Below are positions 1-11,294 of a stretch of DNA of 64,000 bases, one piece after another. Positions within the stretch are counted from its first letter, which is position 1; the number at the start of each line of letters is the position of its first letter. The translations under genes and the position numbers were made by a program. The DNA comes from Zasmidium citrigriseum. Taxonomy: Eukaryota > Ascomycota > Dothideomycetes > Mycosphaerellales > Mycosphaerellaceae. The notes beneath the pieces were generated by a model. The model did no database searches, was not told where the DNA came from, and worked only from the letters and a program-made list of their open reading frames with translations. The stretch lies in contig NHNW01000002.1 in the NCBI GenBank assembly GCA_002786025.1, positions 434,001-498,000 on the forward strand, given 5' to 3'.

Positions 1-1064
1 AAAGCGGGATTTCAATCAGTGTCATGGAAAGCGGAGCAGAGGTGCCACACTCACTCTTTTGGGGCTCCGCGAAGGCATGTTGGTGGATTTAGATACCTTT
101 GTAGTCAATACAGGGGGAAATTCGACATCGCATAAAAAACCTTCCTGCGAGACAACAAGCTCGACGCCTTGCAATGCAATCGAGGTAAGGGAATCCCATT
201 CGACTTCGCACAGCGCTGTGGATGCAAGTCTGTAGGCGTACCGCCTTGACTGGAGAAGGTTGATGATAATCGTGACGATTGAGCTCGAGACGGACTGGAA
301 GGTGAAGTCGAGATTTGACTTCACCTCGCTTCGGGAGAAGGTTCTACCGCAGGCCCCTGCTGCTTGGCCAGCCACACGCATGACAAGCATCATCAAGACA
401 TTTTGGGCGAATCTTGTCTCGTCTCGCCAAAACATCACTCGACTTTGTCATCAGCAGCAAAGGCCAGGATGCCTCAACAACTTTCTGCGAGGCGTCTGTC
501 ACGCGACAGGCGAATGCACCTCCCACTCCCACGCCTGCATGCATGGGCCACGACTCCGCATTCGCCACTAAGATACCCGAGATGCAACTGGACGTGGCCG
601 AGGGCGAGCGAAACACATGATTGAGGGTATTGAAACATCGATACCGGCCAGTATTCAATGTTCATGTTGTTTGCGAGACGCGCAACGCACTCTTTTGCTA
701 AAGATGTCATCGGGTCAAGGAAAACATAAGGATCTCTCCATCTTCAACAACGGCAAGGCGAGGTTGCACTGGCGCACCGGCGAGCACAAGCGTGAAGTCA
801 AACCTGGACCTGTCAAAAACGCCCTGCATCCTTTTTCACACCCACATCTGTTTCCTCCACCGTCTTATCTCTCCAGCTGACGACGGACGCCAATTTTTAC
901 CCAATCGAGTCGCCGAAGGGCCGTCCATGGAGTTCGTGACGGACTTCTTCTGCCTTCTACTCAAAGCCATCCGTTGATATGCCAAGAAATCGAGCATACA
1001 TCCACTGATTCAAGAACAACATCGATTTGGATCGCCTTCGAAGAGCTTCGCGAGAGCCGGCGCC
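1..1064. other. Gene-free left end / upstream region of permease
   Basis: No convincing gene is visible. Several overlapping open frames exist on both strands but none has a recognisable domain or clean exon structure. A perfect 9-bp inverted repeat with a 7-nt loop lies at 301-325 (GGTGAAGTC ... GACTTCACC). The last few hundred bases are presumably promoter and 5-prime UTR of the permease gene. Confidence 0.5.
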
Positions 1065-2782
1065 ATGGCTGAACCGATGACTGCCACCCACACGGCCGAT
1101 AGTGCCACTCTGGCCGTTCTGGGGAAGAAGCAGGTCTTGAAACGGCGCTTTTCGTTTTTATCCATGTTTGGATTTGCTGTGTGCGAATTGATCACCTGGG
1201 AAACGGTTCTAGCATTATTCGCCCAGGCTTTGAACAACGGAGGTCCGTCCGGTGCGTTATATGGATTCATCATCGCCTGGGGCTCGACAATGTCGGTATA
1301 TACTGTCATCTCAGAGCTCGCTTCAATGGCTCCAATTGCAGGAGGTGAGTAGTAGATTCACAATCAGCGTGAATGAAGCTTGACGTGGAAACAGGCCAGT
1401 ACTACTGGGTGTACATGCTTGCAAGCCCCAAGTACAAACGAATCTCCAGCTACATCGTCGGCTGGCTCACCAGTCTGGCATGGATCGCTACAGTGGCCAC
1501 AGAGACATTATTCGCTGGGACCATGATCCAAGGCGCTCTGACACTCGATTACCCTGGCTATGATGCCAAGCTGTGGCAAGGAACGCTTCTCACCTGGGCT
1601 GTGATGTGTGGATGCATCTTCATCAACGTTGTGATCCCCAACTGGCTTCCAAGATTCGAGATCTTCATCCTCGTGTTCCATCTGGCCGGATTCGTGGCTA
1701 TCTTGGTCACCCTATGGGTAATGACTCCCTCATACAGTTCATCTGAGTTCGTCTGGGCCACTGCATTGAACGAAGGGGGCTGGCCGACCCGAGGTCTATC
1801 GTACTGCGTTGGATTCTTGGGCAATGTGGCTACGTTTGTCGGCGCCGACGCCAGTGTTCATCTTGCGGAAGAGGTCTCCAACGCGGCAGTCAACATTCCA
1901 AGAGCCATCATTGGTGCCATGACGATCAATGGTGCGGTGGGTTTCGTTATGTTAGTAACGATTCTCTACACACTCCAGGACCTTGAGAGGGTGCTCAACA
2001 CGGCGACGGGATTTCCCTTCATCCAGATATTCTACGACAGTGTCCGAAATGTTGCCGGCGCTACGGTGATGTTGGCGGTCGTTATCGCCCTAACTTGGGC
2101 CTGTGCCACTGGCATTACGACAACGGCTTCGAGAATGACCTGGTCGTTTGCCCGTGATCGAGGCCTGCCCTTCTCGAAGTGGCTCGGCAGAGTCAATCCA
2201 AGGACCAAGATTCCCGTTATTGCGGTCCTGACGGTGACCGGAATCGCGGCACTGCTGACCCTCATCTACATCGGGAGTGAAACGGCGTTCAACGATGTCG
2301 TGTCGCTGACCATCACCGGCTTCTATGGCTCGTATTTCTTCCCGGCTATCTTGCTCCTCTACCACCGTATCAAGGGAAATGTGTACGACACAGACCCTGA
2401 CCTACCTTCGTCAGATACCGAAGCAATCACGAGCAACAACAAGAAGCCTGCCAACATCGAAGCACCGTCTCAAGACGATACCGAGGAGGTCGTCACGGCT
2501 CGTCTCGTCTGGGGTCCGTTCCGTGTACCTGGCATCTTCGGAATCATTAACAACATTTACGCTTGTTGCTACATGATCTTTGTGATCTTCTGGTCGGTGT
2601 GGCCGCCCGACTACCAAGTCACCGCCTCGACCATGAATTACTCGATCGTGGTGACAGCTGGCGTCATGATCCTTTCCGCAATCTGGTACTTCATCGGAGG
2701 CAAGAAGCAGTACAAGGGGCCCTTGATCGATGAAGATGTGAAACAAGTGATGAGGGCCGGGTCAGTTGTAGCAGTGCACTGA
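1065..2782 (+). CDS. APC-superfamily amino acid / GABA / choline-type permease
   Basis: Model is join(1065..1344,1395..2782), 555 aa, one 50-nt intron (GTGAGT...ACAG) that restores the frame as AGG-QYYW. The protein has about 12 hydrophobic segments and the N-terminal pattern of fungal APC permeases: a cytosolic start, the first membrane helix after LKRRFSF, and an SxLASMAPIAGGQYYWV-like region typical of the GABA/choline branch (yeast Uga4/Hnm1-like). A later EEVSNAAVNIPRAI segment is also family typical. It would import amino acids, GABA or choline across the plasma membrane or vacuole by proton symport. The substrate cannot be decided from sequence. The start at 1065 sits just before the hydrophilic N-terminus and gives the usual length (about 520-560 aa). 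The C-terminus has a hydrophilic insert (about residues 430-465) before the last helices. Confidence 0.9.
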
Positions 2783-2995
2783 ATGGCAGTTCATTGATAA
2801 GATTGACAAAGACCGTCGCCTTTTCTGATACCTGTTCGGTCCATCAATGTCACTAAAATTTGATTGAGCTGCAAACTGCCCCATCGTTCCCAGAACTACG
2901 CACATCCCTGAAACCCTTTGAATCCGCATGCGGAACGTGTTCGATACGGCAGCAACATTTGTTCAACCCTCTTGGTTCCTTGTACATTCACAACC

Positions 2996-3965
2996 ATGCC
3001 GTCGTCGCGCCTGTCATTCCTTCTCCGCCTCGTCGTCGCATTCTACACCGCTCTCGCCGCCGCCGCCCAGCAGGAACCGTTGGGAGTGACGACGACACCA
3101 GGATACAAAGTCGGCCAGCCGATTCCAGTGTCCTGTCTGAACCGAACAATGTACGTTACTCCGACGCAAGGGATGCACACAAGCCACCACTAACTTGGGC
3201 ACCAGTGACACCGGCGAGCACATAACAGACGAGTCCGGCCAACTAAGCTACATTCCCGCTTTCACATGCAACGAAACCGGCCGACCCCTCGAGCTCTACT
3301 TCGGAATCGAAAAGGAGATCAACTGCACGATTGATTTCATAGACGACCCTTTCTTCCACCTGCTCGAATTCTACGTCCACAACGATGCGCCCTTGACCTG
3401 TCGTATCCCCACGAAACCTTTACCGCCGGCGGTACTGAAAGAGGACTTTGAAACTGGGACGAAAGATTCGACTGAGGGACAAGGGAGCTTGAGTGATGTT
3501 TACACACCGCTGATTGTGGCTTTGACGGGGACGCTGCAGTTGAGTCATTTGCATGTCAGCACGAATTTGAATGTGCTGGTGCATGCGGTGCCGAAGAGTG
3601 TGGCTCCGGGGACGATTGCAGCGGCCACGGCGTATTCGATTAGCAGAGAGCCGCCGAGCAGGATCGTGATTGGTGATCCGCTGCCATTGAGATTCAGTGT
3701 GCGGTGGTATCCCAACACGGCGCTGCCTTCTGGGTGGACGGGCATTGGAGGGCATCTGACATTCAGCACCTTTGTGTACTGCCTGTTGTCTGCTCTTGCT
3801 TCGGCGGCCATTTGTGTGACATATTTCAGAGGCGTGGAGCTGCCGAGACGGCTCAGGAGTCATGGAAAGGATCGTTTGGGCGGCATGGAACGAGGTGGAC
3901 TGGGAGCAGGCGGACTTGGTGGTTACGGTATACCCAATGGCTATGGATATGGCAAGCGTGACTAG
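2996..3965 (+). CDS. Hypothetical secretory-pathway type I membrane protein
   Basis: Model is join(2996..3150,3206..3965), 304 aa. The 55-nt intron has GTACGT, a CTAAC branch site and CAG. The start at 2996 gives a clear signal peptide (about residues 1-23, ending AAAA/QQ). A lumenal region of about 220 residues with four cysteines follows, then one membrane helix (TFSTFVYCLLSALASAAICVTYF) and a short cytosolic tail with a Gly/Tyr-rich stretch ending GYGYGKRD. An upstream in-frame ATG at 2918 would bury the signal peptide, so I prefer 2996. I do not recognise a named family. Topology suggests an ER or cell-surface membrane protein. Confidence 0.8.
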
Positions 3966-4381
3966 TGGGTGCATATATGGAGTTTGTCGATTTGCTCGTT
4001 GAAGCGGAGATACCAATCAAACTGCATTTTCAACCGAAGCTACCATCGACACCATACCTCGGGCTGCACATCAACGAGCACTATCTGAAACATGTGCACG
4101 ACTCTCGGGATGCCGGCATGTGTCCTTGAGCCGAGCAGAAGGAGCACATGCAGGATGGAAGCTGCCATCTAGAAAGCACGGCCTGGAAAGAACTGTTGAC
4201 TTCGACCTTCCAGAGATCATACAAATTTCGGCAGCAAGTCCATCTCTAGATTCCGGACTGTCAAGTTGGCGACACTCAATCTCTCAGCCTTCTCGAGCAC
4301 AGCATCACCCAATTCATACGCCATCGTTCAATATCACTTCCGTCGCGACAACACTGGTCCTCATCACGAGCAATTCCCACC
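3966..4381. other. Intergenic, no gene seen
   Basis: 416 bp between the membrane protein and the F-box-like gene. Open frames here are short and overlap each other. It probably holds the terminator of the first gene and the promoter of the second. Confidence 0.5.
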
Positions 4382-5224
4382 ATGGACGCTCCAGGTCCAC
4401 TCACTCAGAGCCTGCTCCTCTACGAAGGCAACTACACAGAATGGCGAGCCAGAATCGATTCGACCTTCGAATTACTTGGGATATCGCAGTTCAACTCGAC
4501 CTCTCAGCAATGCTCGTATCTTGATCATCAAGCGGAGAGAGCCTTGGTCACCATGAAGACCCAAATCAGCCCCGCGCTATCCAGACGGCTTCCTCGCAGA
4601 CGACTCAATTGTCCATGTCTTCTCTGGCGAGATCTGAACGGACTATGCCAACCCTTCCGGTTATTCGACCTCCCTGCAGAAGCACGAGCTGTAATCTACG
4701 ACCTTGCGTTGGACAGCGAGATCAGCACACACCCCCTAACTCGGACCTGTCGCCAACTGCGCATGGAGACAGCAACACTCTGGATGCCGAAATATCACTT
4801 CCGCATCTCCTTATCCCACAACATTCTGCTCAATTCCGATGATTTCGCTCGCAACATCAGGGTATGGGCACAATCTCTTGGTCGACAGAATCTGAAGCAT
4901 CTTCGCTACGTCGACATCATCTTCCGTGATCCGGCACCAGGCCCAATTCGCGTGGAAACCACATTACATCTTCGCTTCTCGTCTGGAGAAGGGCTTTGGC
5001 TCTCGGGGACACCTCATCTGGGATCGACACTTGCGTCGTTGGAGGCGGCTCTGTCTGTTCTACAGCCGCACATTGAGAGTGTAGAGGCAGACCGTCAGCT
5101 TCTGGGTTTGGGAGGCGAGAGTGTTATGTTGGGATTGACTACGAAGGCTGCGTATTGGAGTGCTGCATATCATCGGTGGCTGAATTGCGTGAATGAAGCG
5201 AAGCGCGAACAAGAAGAAGAATAG
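4382..5224 (+). CDS. F-box-like domain protein
   Basis: Single exon, 280 aa. At about residues 91-110 the segment FRLFDLPAEARAVIYDLAL matches the start of the short F-box-like / 2EXR-type domain that is heavily expanded in Dothideomycetes (F-x-LPxExRxxIYxxxL). It is followed by a TRTCRQLRxET segment, another hallmark. Such proteins are presumed substrate adaptors of SCF ubiquitin ligases, though partners are mostly unknown. The N-terminal 90 residues are not recognised. The C-terminus ends in a charged EAKREQEEE tail. Confidence 0.75.
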   Translation: MDAPGPLTQSLLLYEGNYTEWRARIDSTFELLGISQFNSTSQQCSYLDHQAERALVTMKTQISPALSRRLPRRRLNCPCLLWRDLNGLCQPFRLFDLPAEARAVIYDLALDSEISTHPLTRTCRQLRMETATLWMPKYHFRISLSHNILLNSDDFARNIRVWAQSLGRQNLKHLRYVDIIFRDPAPGPIRVETTLHLRFSSGEGLWLSGTPHLGSTLASLEAALSVLQPHIESVEADRQLLGLGGESVMLGLTTKAAYWSAAYHRWLNCVNEAKREQEEE

Positions 5225-5431
5225 GCTCGTCAAGTTCGGGCACTTTGGAGCGATCTGTCGCAGCTGAGACCATGGGATGGATGATAGCTTGGGCCGGGTT
5301 GCGAGTGAGGATATGGGGTATTGATCATTCATTCTTGTTGAGATCTTTCCACAGAGCTGAACTAATCCATTTCCCTCTCCTTGCGCATCCATCATCCAAA
5401 CCGAGTGGCAAGTCTCTCACTTGTGTCACCC

Positions 5432-6209
5432 TTACAACCTCTCCCCCCGACTCCCCACCTCCACAATCTGATCACACCCCTGATACGGCGGCACATCAAA
5501 CCCATACTTCTCCGCAATCTCCCGACTCACAAACCTCCCACCAACAAAATGCCTCCCCAGGAAAAACTTCACCAGCGGCTTCGGCGCCGTCAAACTAATC
5601 AACGCAGCCGGCTGATACTCCACCCCCGGCCCCTCCTTCGGCGGTCCCTCCTCAATATTCCACGAACTAGGCGCATCAACCGCCAAAACAGGAACTTGAC
5701 TCTCCGCCAGCGCCTTAATCACAGCAGGAAAAGGCTCCCTCACCTCCCCGGAGAAACTGAATCCAAAGATCGCATCGATGACATAGTCACTCTTGCCCAT
5801 GGCTGAGTGAAAGTCATCGGTAAAAGGGACTTTGAGCTGTTCGAGTTGTTTTCGCAGGCGGGCGTAAAGTTCGTTCTTGCCTTGTTTGGGGTAGTACATT
5901 GTGGGTTTGTAGCCGAAGTGGTGCAGGTGGCGGGCTGCGACTAGACCGTCGCCGCCGTTGTTTCCGGGGCCGCAGGCTACCAGGACGTTTGGGGATTTGG
6001 AGGGTGGTGAGAGGGTGTACATTGCTTGGGAGACGGCGAGGCCTGCGAGTTCCATGCTGAAAGGAAAGAGGAGAAGGTCAGTAATGTAGTGTGGAGGCTT
6101 CTGCCCTTGACTTTACGTACAGTTGGTCGATTGAGAAGGCGCCGGTAGACATCAGTTCTTCGTCCAGGGCTGCGGCGGCTTTGGGGCCGAGAGTGCGGAG
6201 GGCGGCCAT
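5432..6209 (-). CDS. NNR1: NAD(P)H-hydrate epimerase (YjeF_N domain)
   Basis: Model is complement(join(5432..6056,6121..6209)), 237 aa, with a 64-nt intron (GTACGT...TTCAG). The enzyme epimerises R- and S-NAD(P)HX so that the partner dehydratase can repair damaged NAD(P)H. The protein contains the metal/phosphate-binding loop GPGNNGGDG (about 59-67), followed by LVAARHL, and the DAIFGFSFSG segment near residue 124, both diagnostic of YjeF_N/NAXE. The 29-residue first exon supplies the N-terminal helix; without it the domain would be truncated. Length matches the yeast Nnr1 / NAXE family (about 240 aa). The symbol is by homology. Confidence 0.93.
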
Positions 6210-6412
6210 CTTGGAGGTTAGTATGGGATCGAGGTGTTGTTGATTGAAGGAACTATGGTTTGTAGGTTTGACATGTGAAGTCGAATACTTGCATCCGAAT
6301 GACGTTAGTCGAGCCTTTTCGAGTTTAGCGTCTGAAAATCAGGTGATTGAACAGGGTATCTTTCTACAGCTTCGATCGCTATGGGAGCAAGCAACACAGT
6401 CTAGATGAAGGA

Positions 6413-7898
6413 CTAATACCGTCCAGACTGCCGCCTACGCTCTTCGTTGAGAAGGGCATTCCTGTCGCCAGGCGTGCTCATTCGCTTGAGTGGAGTCCCT
6501 CCCCGTCTGTCCACGCTCTCACGCCCAGCTCTGAGTTGGTTGGTGCTAACAGCCTTCCTGAGAGGACTTGCAGCGTGGCTGTAGATGCCCATGTTTCCAC
6601 CATCTCCTTTCATCGGGCTCCGTTCGCGAAGTCGCTCGTGGTGGGGCTTCAGCGGTGACGAGAAGTCCGCAACGCCAGTGCTGGGACGCGAGTATGATTG
6701 AGTCTGCGCATTGACGTAGCCGTTCGTTGGAGTCTCCAACGTTGGCGTGCTGAGGTCAGCTCCAAATCCTGAGGTCCTTCTCGATTCAGACGGCCGTGCT
6801 GAAAGATTATCTGGGTCGTACTGTCGCGCATAGTTCGTGTTTGGATTGGTCTTGAATCCTCGCTTTACGATCGTTGTTGGCGTGTAAATGTCCACTTCTC
6901 GTGTTCTCGTGCCTCGAGGTGAAATGGCACTCTCGCGTGTTTGGATGCCAACGTCGCGGACTGGACGATTGAGGAACGGATGCACAAACTTCGTGTCGTA
7001 CTCGTTCATCACCTCGCCATGCACGAGAGCAAGGTCCTTCGACTGCTGACTGAATGAGGTCTTGAGGAAGCCTAGTTGAAACGAGAGAAGGGCGCTGAAG
7101 GCAACTGCCGTCATGATGGTGACCGATGGCCGGGGATCCAAGGTCGCGGGCGGTAGCAGCAGGTAGTAGATGACGAGGTGGCCGGGCGAGAAGATACTGA
7201 ACAGGGAGAGGTTGAAGGGTTTGGGATCCCAGATGCTGATCTCCCAGACTGATCGTTCGTTAGCCCATGATCGTTTTCAGGATCTTCAATCCAACACGAC
7301 TTCTGATGTGATGCACTTACCCTCGCGCTCTGCATCTGGATATGCTCGAGAAGCCGCTGCGTTCGAGATAATCGTTTGCACATATCGAAAGGGCGAGGAC
7401 GAGGCTGGCGAGCTGTCCACTCGTACTCGATGTGCCGAAGGAGTGTTCGGCGGCAGATCAACTGGTTGTTCGAACATTCGATAATGCCGCTTGCGAAAGA
7501 AGGTGTACAGGGTATTGACACAGCAGGAGAAGGTCAAGAGGTGTACGAGGAACGTGCACTGTGATGTTGAATCAGCACGTTGTCCCGTGTTTGTACAATT
7601 GCCATTGTAGCTCCAAGCGTATGTTCAAGCTTCTACTCACCATCCACGCAAACCACCCGCTGCCCTTACTGCCATCATCGCCAAAAACATCATCGCTTCC
7701 TGAACTTGCTGTGCTCGCGCCTCTTGCCAGTATGAAGACAATGTTGAGTCCAATCCCGATCGGCGTCGCCCAGACCTTCAGCCACTCATTATATGCATCA
7801 TCATTCAGCTCTTCCGCAATCCACAAGAGGAAGTCGTAGGGGTCGAGGTAGGCTTTGATGCGGTCGATGAGCGGCGCGCGTCGTACGAGTCGCGGCAT
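6413..7898 (-). CDS. NUR1: Nuclear rim protein 1 (Nur1/DUF2418 family)
   Basis: Model is complement(join(6413..7248,7321..7558,7641..7898)), 443 aa, three exons. Introns are 82 nt (GTGAGT...ACAG) and 72 nt (GTAAGT, GCTAAC branch, ACGATCAG). The N-terminus MPRLVRRAPLIDRIKAYLDP, then DFLLWIAEEL, is the family signature. At least four hydrophobic segments follow: WATPIGIGLNIVFILAR, the start of exon 2, HLVIYYLLLPPA and VTIMTAVAFSALLSFQ. The last 200 residues are Ser/Pro/Arg-rich and probably disordered, facing the nucleoplasm. In yeast, Nur1 sits at the inner nuclear membrane with Heh1/Src1 and helps tether rDNA and telomeric chromatin. A longer in-frame start at 8036 is rejected because the family begins at MPRLVRR. 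Confidence 0.9.
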
Positions 7899-8632
7899 GG
7901 TCTGTGGCGGCGGTCTCACCGCGGGAAAGTCGAGGGGAACTGGAATCGGACGTGGACCTCTACAGACCGAACGTCCATCGCTCTCTTCACGAGGAACGCC
8001 GCAAAGAGAGTCACCAAAGAGAAAAGTCACCTGCACTGTTTGGAATGGATGTTCGCGGTCTTGCTTTCAGCTGATTACTCGCGATTTAGAAATTCTGCCA
8101 AGAGAAGTTAGCTCCTAAACTAGCGCCGAAGTCTAATCCGCTCCCACCTCACTTCGTCGCAGCAGCTTCTGGACTTCAACCTTTTGTTCCTCAGTTGCTC
8201 GCATCTACAATGTTTCCATCCACTGGCTGTATCTATGAAGATCTGCTTTCTATAGACCAGGCCGCCTCAGCCATAGGGCTCTTGCCGTCACTCAAACAGG
8301 ACGCGGCAAGGCTGACTCACGTTGCTACTGCTTCCCAAAACGGCACCAGGTGTTGCCTCAAGCAGCCGCATATAATTTCCACAGACCGCACGTACACATC
8401 TCAGTCTGCCTAAAGCGGGTGTGTCTGCAGAAGTCATTGCAAGAAATTTTGTGAGTCACTCGTAGCTTTTCAAGTTTCGTATTTATTGTTAAACCTATCG
8501 GTAGGCCAAGTGACCGTTGGAAAGCACATCTGTCTCGGCTCGCATACCTACACACCCACATTCTAGGCTTCGCGAGTTACATCCCGACACAACGTAGCGA
8601 ACTTTGACGGCTCTCACGACCCACTCGCAAGC
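7899..8632. other. Intergenic promoter region between divergent genes
   Basis: 734 bp between NUR1 (minus) and the DEAD-box gene (plus). No open frame of interest. It must contain both promoters if both genes are expressed. Confidence 0.5.
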
Positions 8633-10010
8633 ATGGCTAATCAAGGACTTCATGACATCGAAGCAGGTGAGTAATGCCGCCTCTAGCCACGACTTCGGCA
8701 CGACCTGTACGCAGACTGGGGCGACGTAGACTCGATCGAAATTAGCCGGTCACTTACTCTTACCTGCAGATCGGTTGGAGTGCACTTATCACAAGGCTGT
8801 CACTTCCTTCGACGAGATGAACCTCAAAAGCGAGCTCCTCCGCGGAGTGTATGAATACGGCCTCGAGTACCCATCTTCGATTCAGCAGCGGGCCATTGTA
8901 CCAACGATCAAGGGTGAGTGCAGATATAACCGCGACGAATGGACCGCAATGGAACATAGGGCTAATGAGATAATTGAAGGCGATCACGTTATTGTGCAGG
9001 CTCCGCCTGCTACTGGCAAGACCGTTTCCCTCTGCATTTCGGCCCTCCAGCACATCGATCCTGACAGGAAAACTTGCCAGATTTTGGTACTCACATCCAC
9101 TGCCCACTTCACCCAACGGCTGCAAAAAACTGCCGTCGACATCGGTCATTTTATACAGATGGATCGCCCTGCTGGTGTTGGCAATTGTGACATCGACAAC
9201 ACAAAAGTACTGCACGATGGCCAACAGCTCGTCATTGGAACGCCCGGCCGAATTCTTGGTTTAATTCAGCGTGGCACCTTTACAACCGACAGCACCAAAC
9301 TGTTCATTCTCGACGACGCCGACGAGATCTTTTCTCGCGGCCACGAGGAGAACGTTCTGGGTATCTATCAGCTTATTCCAAAGTCCGCGCAAGTTGTCTT
9401 TTTGACCGCCACGACACCCAATGACGTGCTAGAAGCAGCTGCTAGAATGATGCGCAAACCTTTGCATATCTTCGTTAGAGATACTAGGCTCTCTTTCCGC
9501 GCTATCAAGCAATTCTGCATAACTGTTGAAACGGAAGACGAGCGGGTCGACATCCTCTCCCAATTGAGTGCGAATTTCGGGCATGCGCAGGCTGTTATCT
9601 TCTGCAATACCCGCAAAACAGTCGAGTGGCTTTCTCACGAGCTTACCATTCGCGGCATCTCCAACGCGGCTATGCATTACGATCTTCCCGCATTCGAGCG
9701 GGCTGATATTATGGCAGACTTCAGATCCAGATCGACTCGGATACTGCTCGCTACCAACATGCTCGCTCGAGGTCTCGATAAAGACACATCACTGGTAGTC
9801 AACTACGAACTACCCGCCAGGCCCGAGGAATATATCCATCGCACGAATCTTAGTGGCCGTCTGGAACCGCAATATATCACGCTTAATCTGATAAGCACAG
9901 CCGAGGTTTGGAGAATTCATGAAATTGAACACCACTACAGGACCCAGGTCGTGGAGCTGTCATGTTCCGACGCAAAGAAAGATCTTGACTTCACGGGAGG
10001 CATCTGTTGA
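8633..10010 (+). CDS. Diverged eIF4A-like DEAD-box protein
   Basis: Model is join(8633..8666,8770..8913,8980..10010), 402 aa, matching eIF4A length. Exon 1 (ATG at 8633) and the SFDEMNLKSELLRGVYEYG segment place it in the eIF4A subfamily rather than FAL1. The second intron (8914-8979, GTGAGT, GCTAATG branch, AAG) is 66 nt with no stop, so it can also be read through; splicing restores the conserved IKGDHVIVQA. Several helicase motifs are altered: motif I APPATGKT (67-74) instead of AxSGTGKT; no PTRELA motif Ia; motif II DDAD (171-174) instead of DEAD; motif III TAT (202-204) instead of SAT; motif VI HRTNLSGR (346-353) instead of HRIGRxGR. Motifs Q, Ib (TPGR), IV and V (ARGLD) remain. It is probably an eIF4A paralogue with weak or lost ATPase activity; RNA binding may persist. 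Confidence 0.88.
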
Positions 10011-10242
10011 CGATCGATACTATGCATTTGATCAGACGTTTTGAACACGGACGATACTTTCCAAAGGACAGCATCGACTAGCACGTCCTTCTGTCCATTG
10101 GTCTGTTCTATGATCGCGAGGAACTGGCAAATCCAAGTCAACTTTAGCTTTTCCTCGCGAAAGATACAGCGATATCTGGCCTTTGATTGCCTGAATTGCC
10201 AGCATCTTCCTCACGGACAAGGAGGCATACTCCTCACACCTT

Positions 10243-10884
10243 TTATTCAGACGGCAGCATCCAGTTGATGGGAAAGTCTTCTCCGCGCAGGTCAACTGTA
10301 GCCTGCTCCTCCCCTTCCTGAATCAGCCTCTGGTCTTCTTCCTGGGCGAGGTCATCCTCCAGGCTATCGGAGTCAGGTTCCTGGTCATCTAGCGGACCAT
10401 GCACCTCAGGCTGTGGGAAGACGTCGATGAACGGATTACCACCCAGCCGCCAAGACAGCAGGCCCAGCTCAAAATCTCCATCGACCACAAGAGTACCGAG
10501 CATTGCACCCATGGTCCCTCCAGGCAAGCCGTCAGGGCCTACTGGTTCTTCTTCATCTTCGTCGTCGTTGTCGGAATAATCGCTACCCATACCACTTGTG
10601 TAGCTGTCGTTCTCCCCGATCTCCTCGCCGTCTTCGTTGTCTTCGTCCTCATCTCTTGTTTCTCCCTCTGGGAGATCGAAGAGAACTGTCCGACACGAAG
10701 GACAAGTATTGACTCCGGGACGCTGCAGCCATGTTCGAATGCAGTCGCTATGGTACACATGGCTCTCATGGCACGGCAGTGCGACGAGTCTACGAGGTTG
10801 TTCCTGAGAGCAGATCGGGCAGGACGTTTCTGCGTTTTGGGCTGGCCTCAAGCCATTGCTCAGAAAGTCGGTGCGCGACGTCAT
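10243..10884 (-). CDS. RING-H2 finger protein, array member 1
   Basis: Single exon, 213 aa. The RING spans residues 22-64: CPIC, then LPC-x3-H-x2-H-x2-C, then CPSC. The fifth ligand is His (VYHSDC), so this is RING-H2, unlike its five neighbours. The short FLSNGLRPAQ segment before the RING is the shared array motif. The C-terminal 145 residues are strongly acidic (DEDEDNEDGEE, DNDDEDEEE) with a hydrophobic patch (GGTMGAMLGTLVVDGDFELGLLSW). Predicted role: E3 ubiquitin ligase; substrate unknown. It is the last of six same-strand paralogues. Confidence 0.85.
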   Translation of the reverse strand: MTSRTDFLSNGLRPAQNAETSCPICSQEQPRRLVALPCHESHVYHSDCIRTWLQRPGVNTCPSCRTVLFDLPEGETRDEDEDNEDGEEIGENDSYTSGMGSDYSDNDDEDEEEPVGPDGLPGGTMGAMLGTLVVDGDFELGLLSWRLGGNPFIDVFPQPEVHGPLDDQEPDSDSLEDDLAQEEDQRLIQEGEEQATVDLRGEDFPINWMLPSE

Positions 10885-11294
10885 GTTGGGATTCTGTGGG
10901 CGTGCCAGAATCGGCTGTTGCTACCTCTGGGGGTAATGTCCGCAGAGGGAACGGGTTGATTTGGCAATTTGATAATCACAGGAAAGAATCGCACGACGCC
11001 TATCACTCGCCGAATCTTCACGACGCTTCTACAACACTTGGTCGAGTCACAGTACTCGTTCACGTACTATCTGTATCACGAAGGTCCACAGCAGTCGCAG
11101 AATTCCATTCAGGGATCGATCAGAATTACATGGTCACTAATTGAAAGGACAGAACTGGTGAGAAGAATTTTTGTTCAGAAGAGTTTCTTGTTCTTCCAGA
11201 GCTTAATGCGAACACTTCTTTCCCACGCGCAATAGAAGTTAAGCTAACGCACAGCAGAAGTATTCGAGATCCCTCATGCATCATGACGGCCAGT

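Noticed and set aside
22..438. 138-codon minus-strand frame at the left end
   Set aside because: No domain, overlaps other frames of similar length, no splice or start support.
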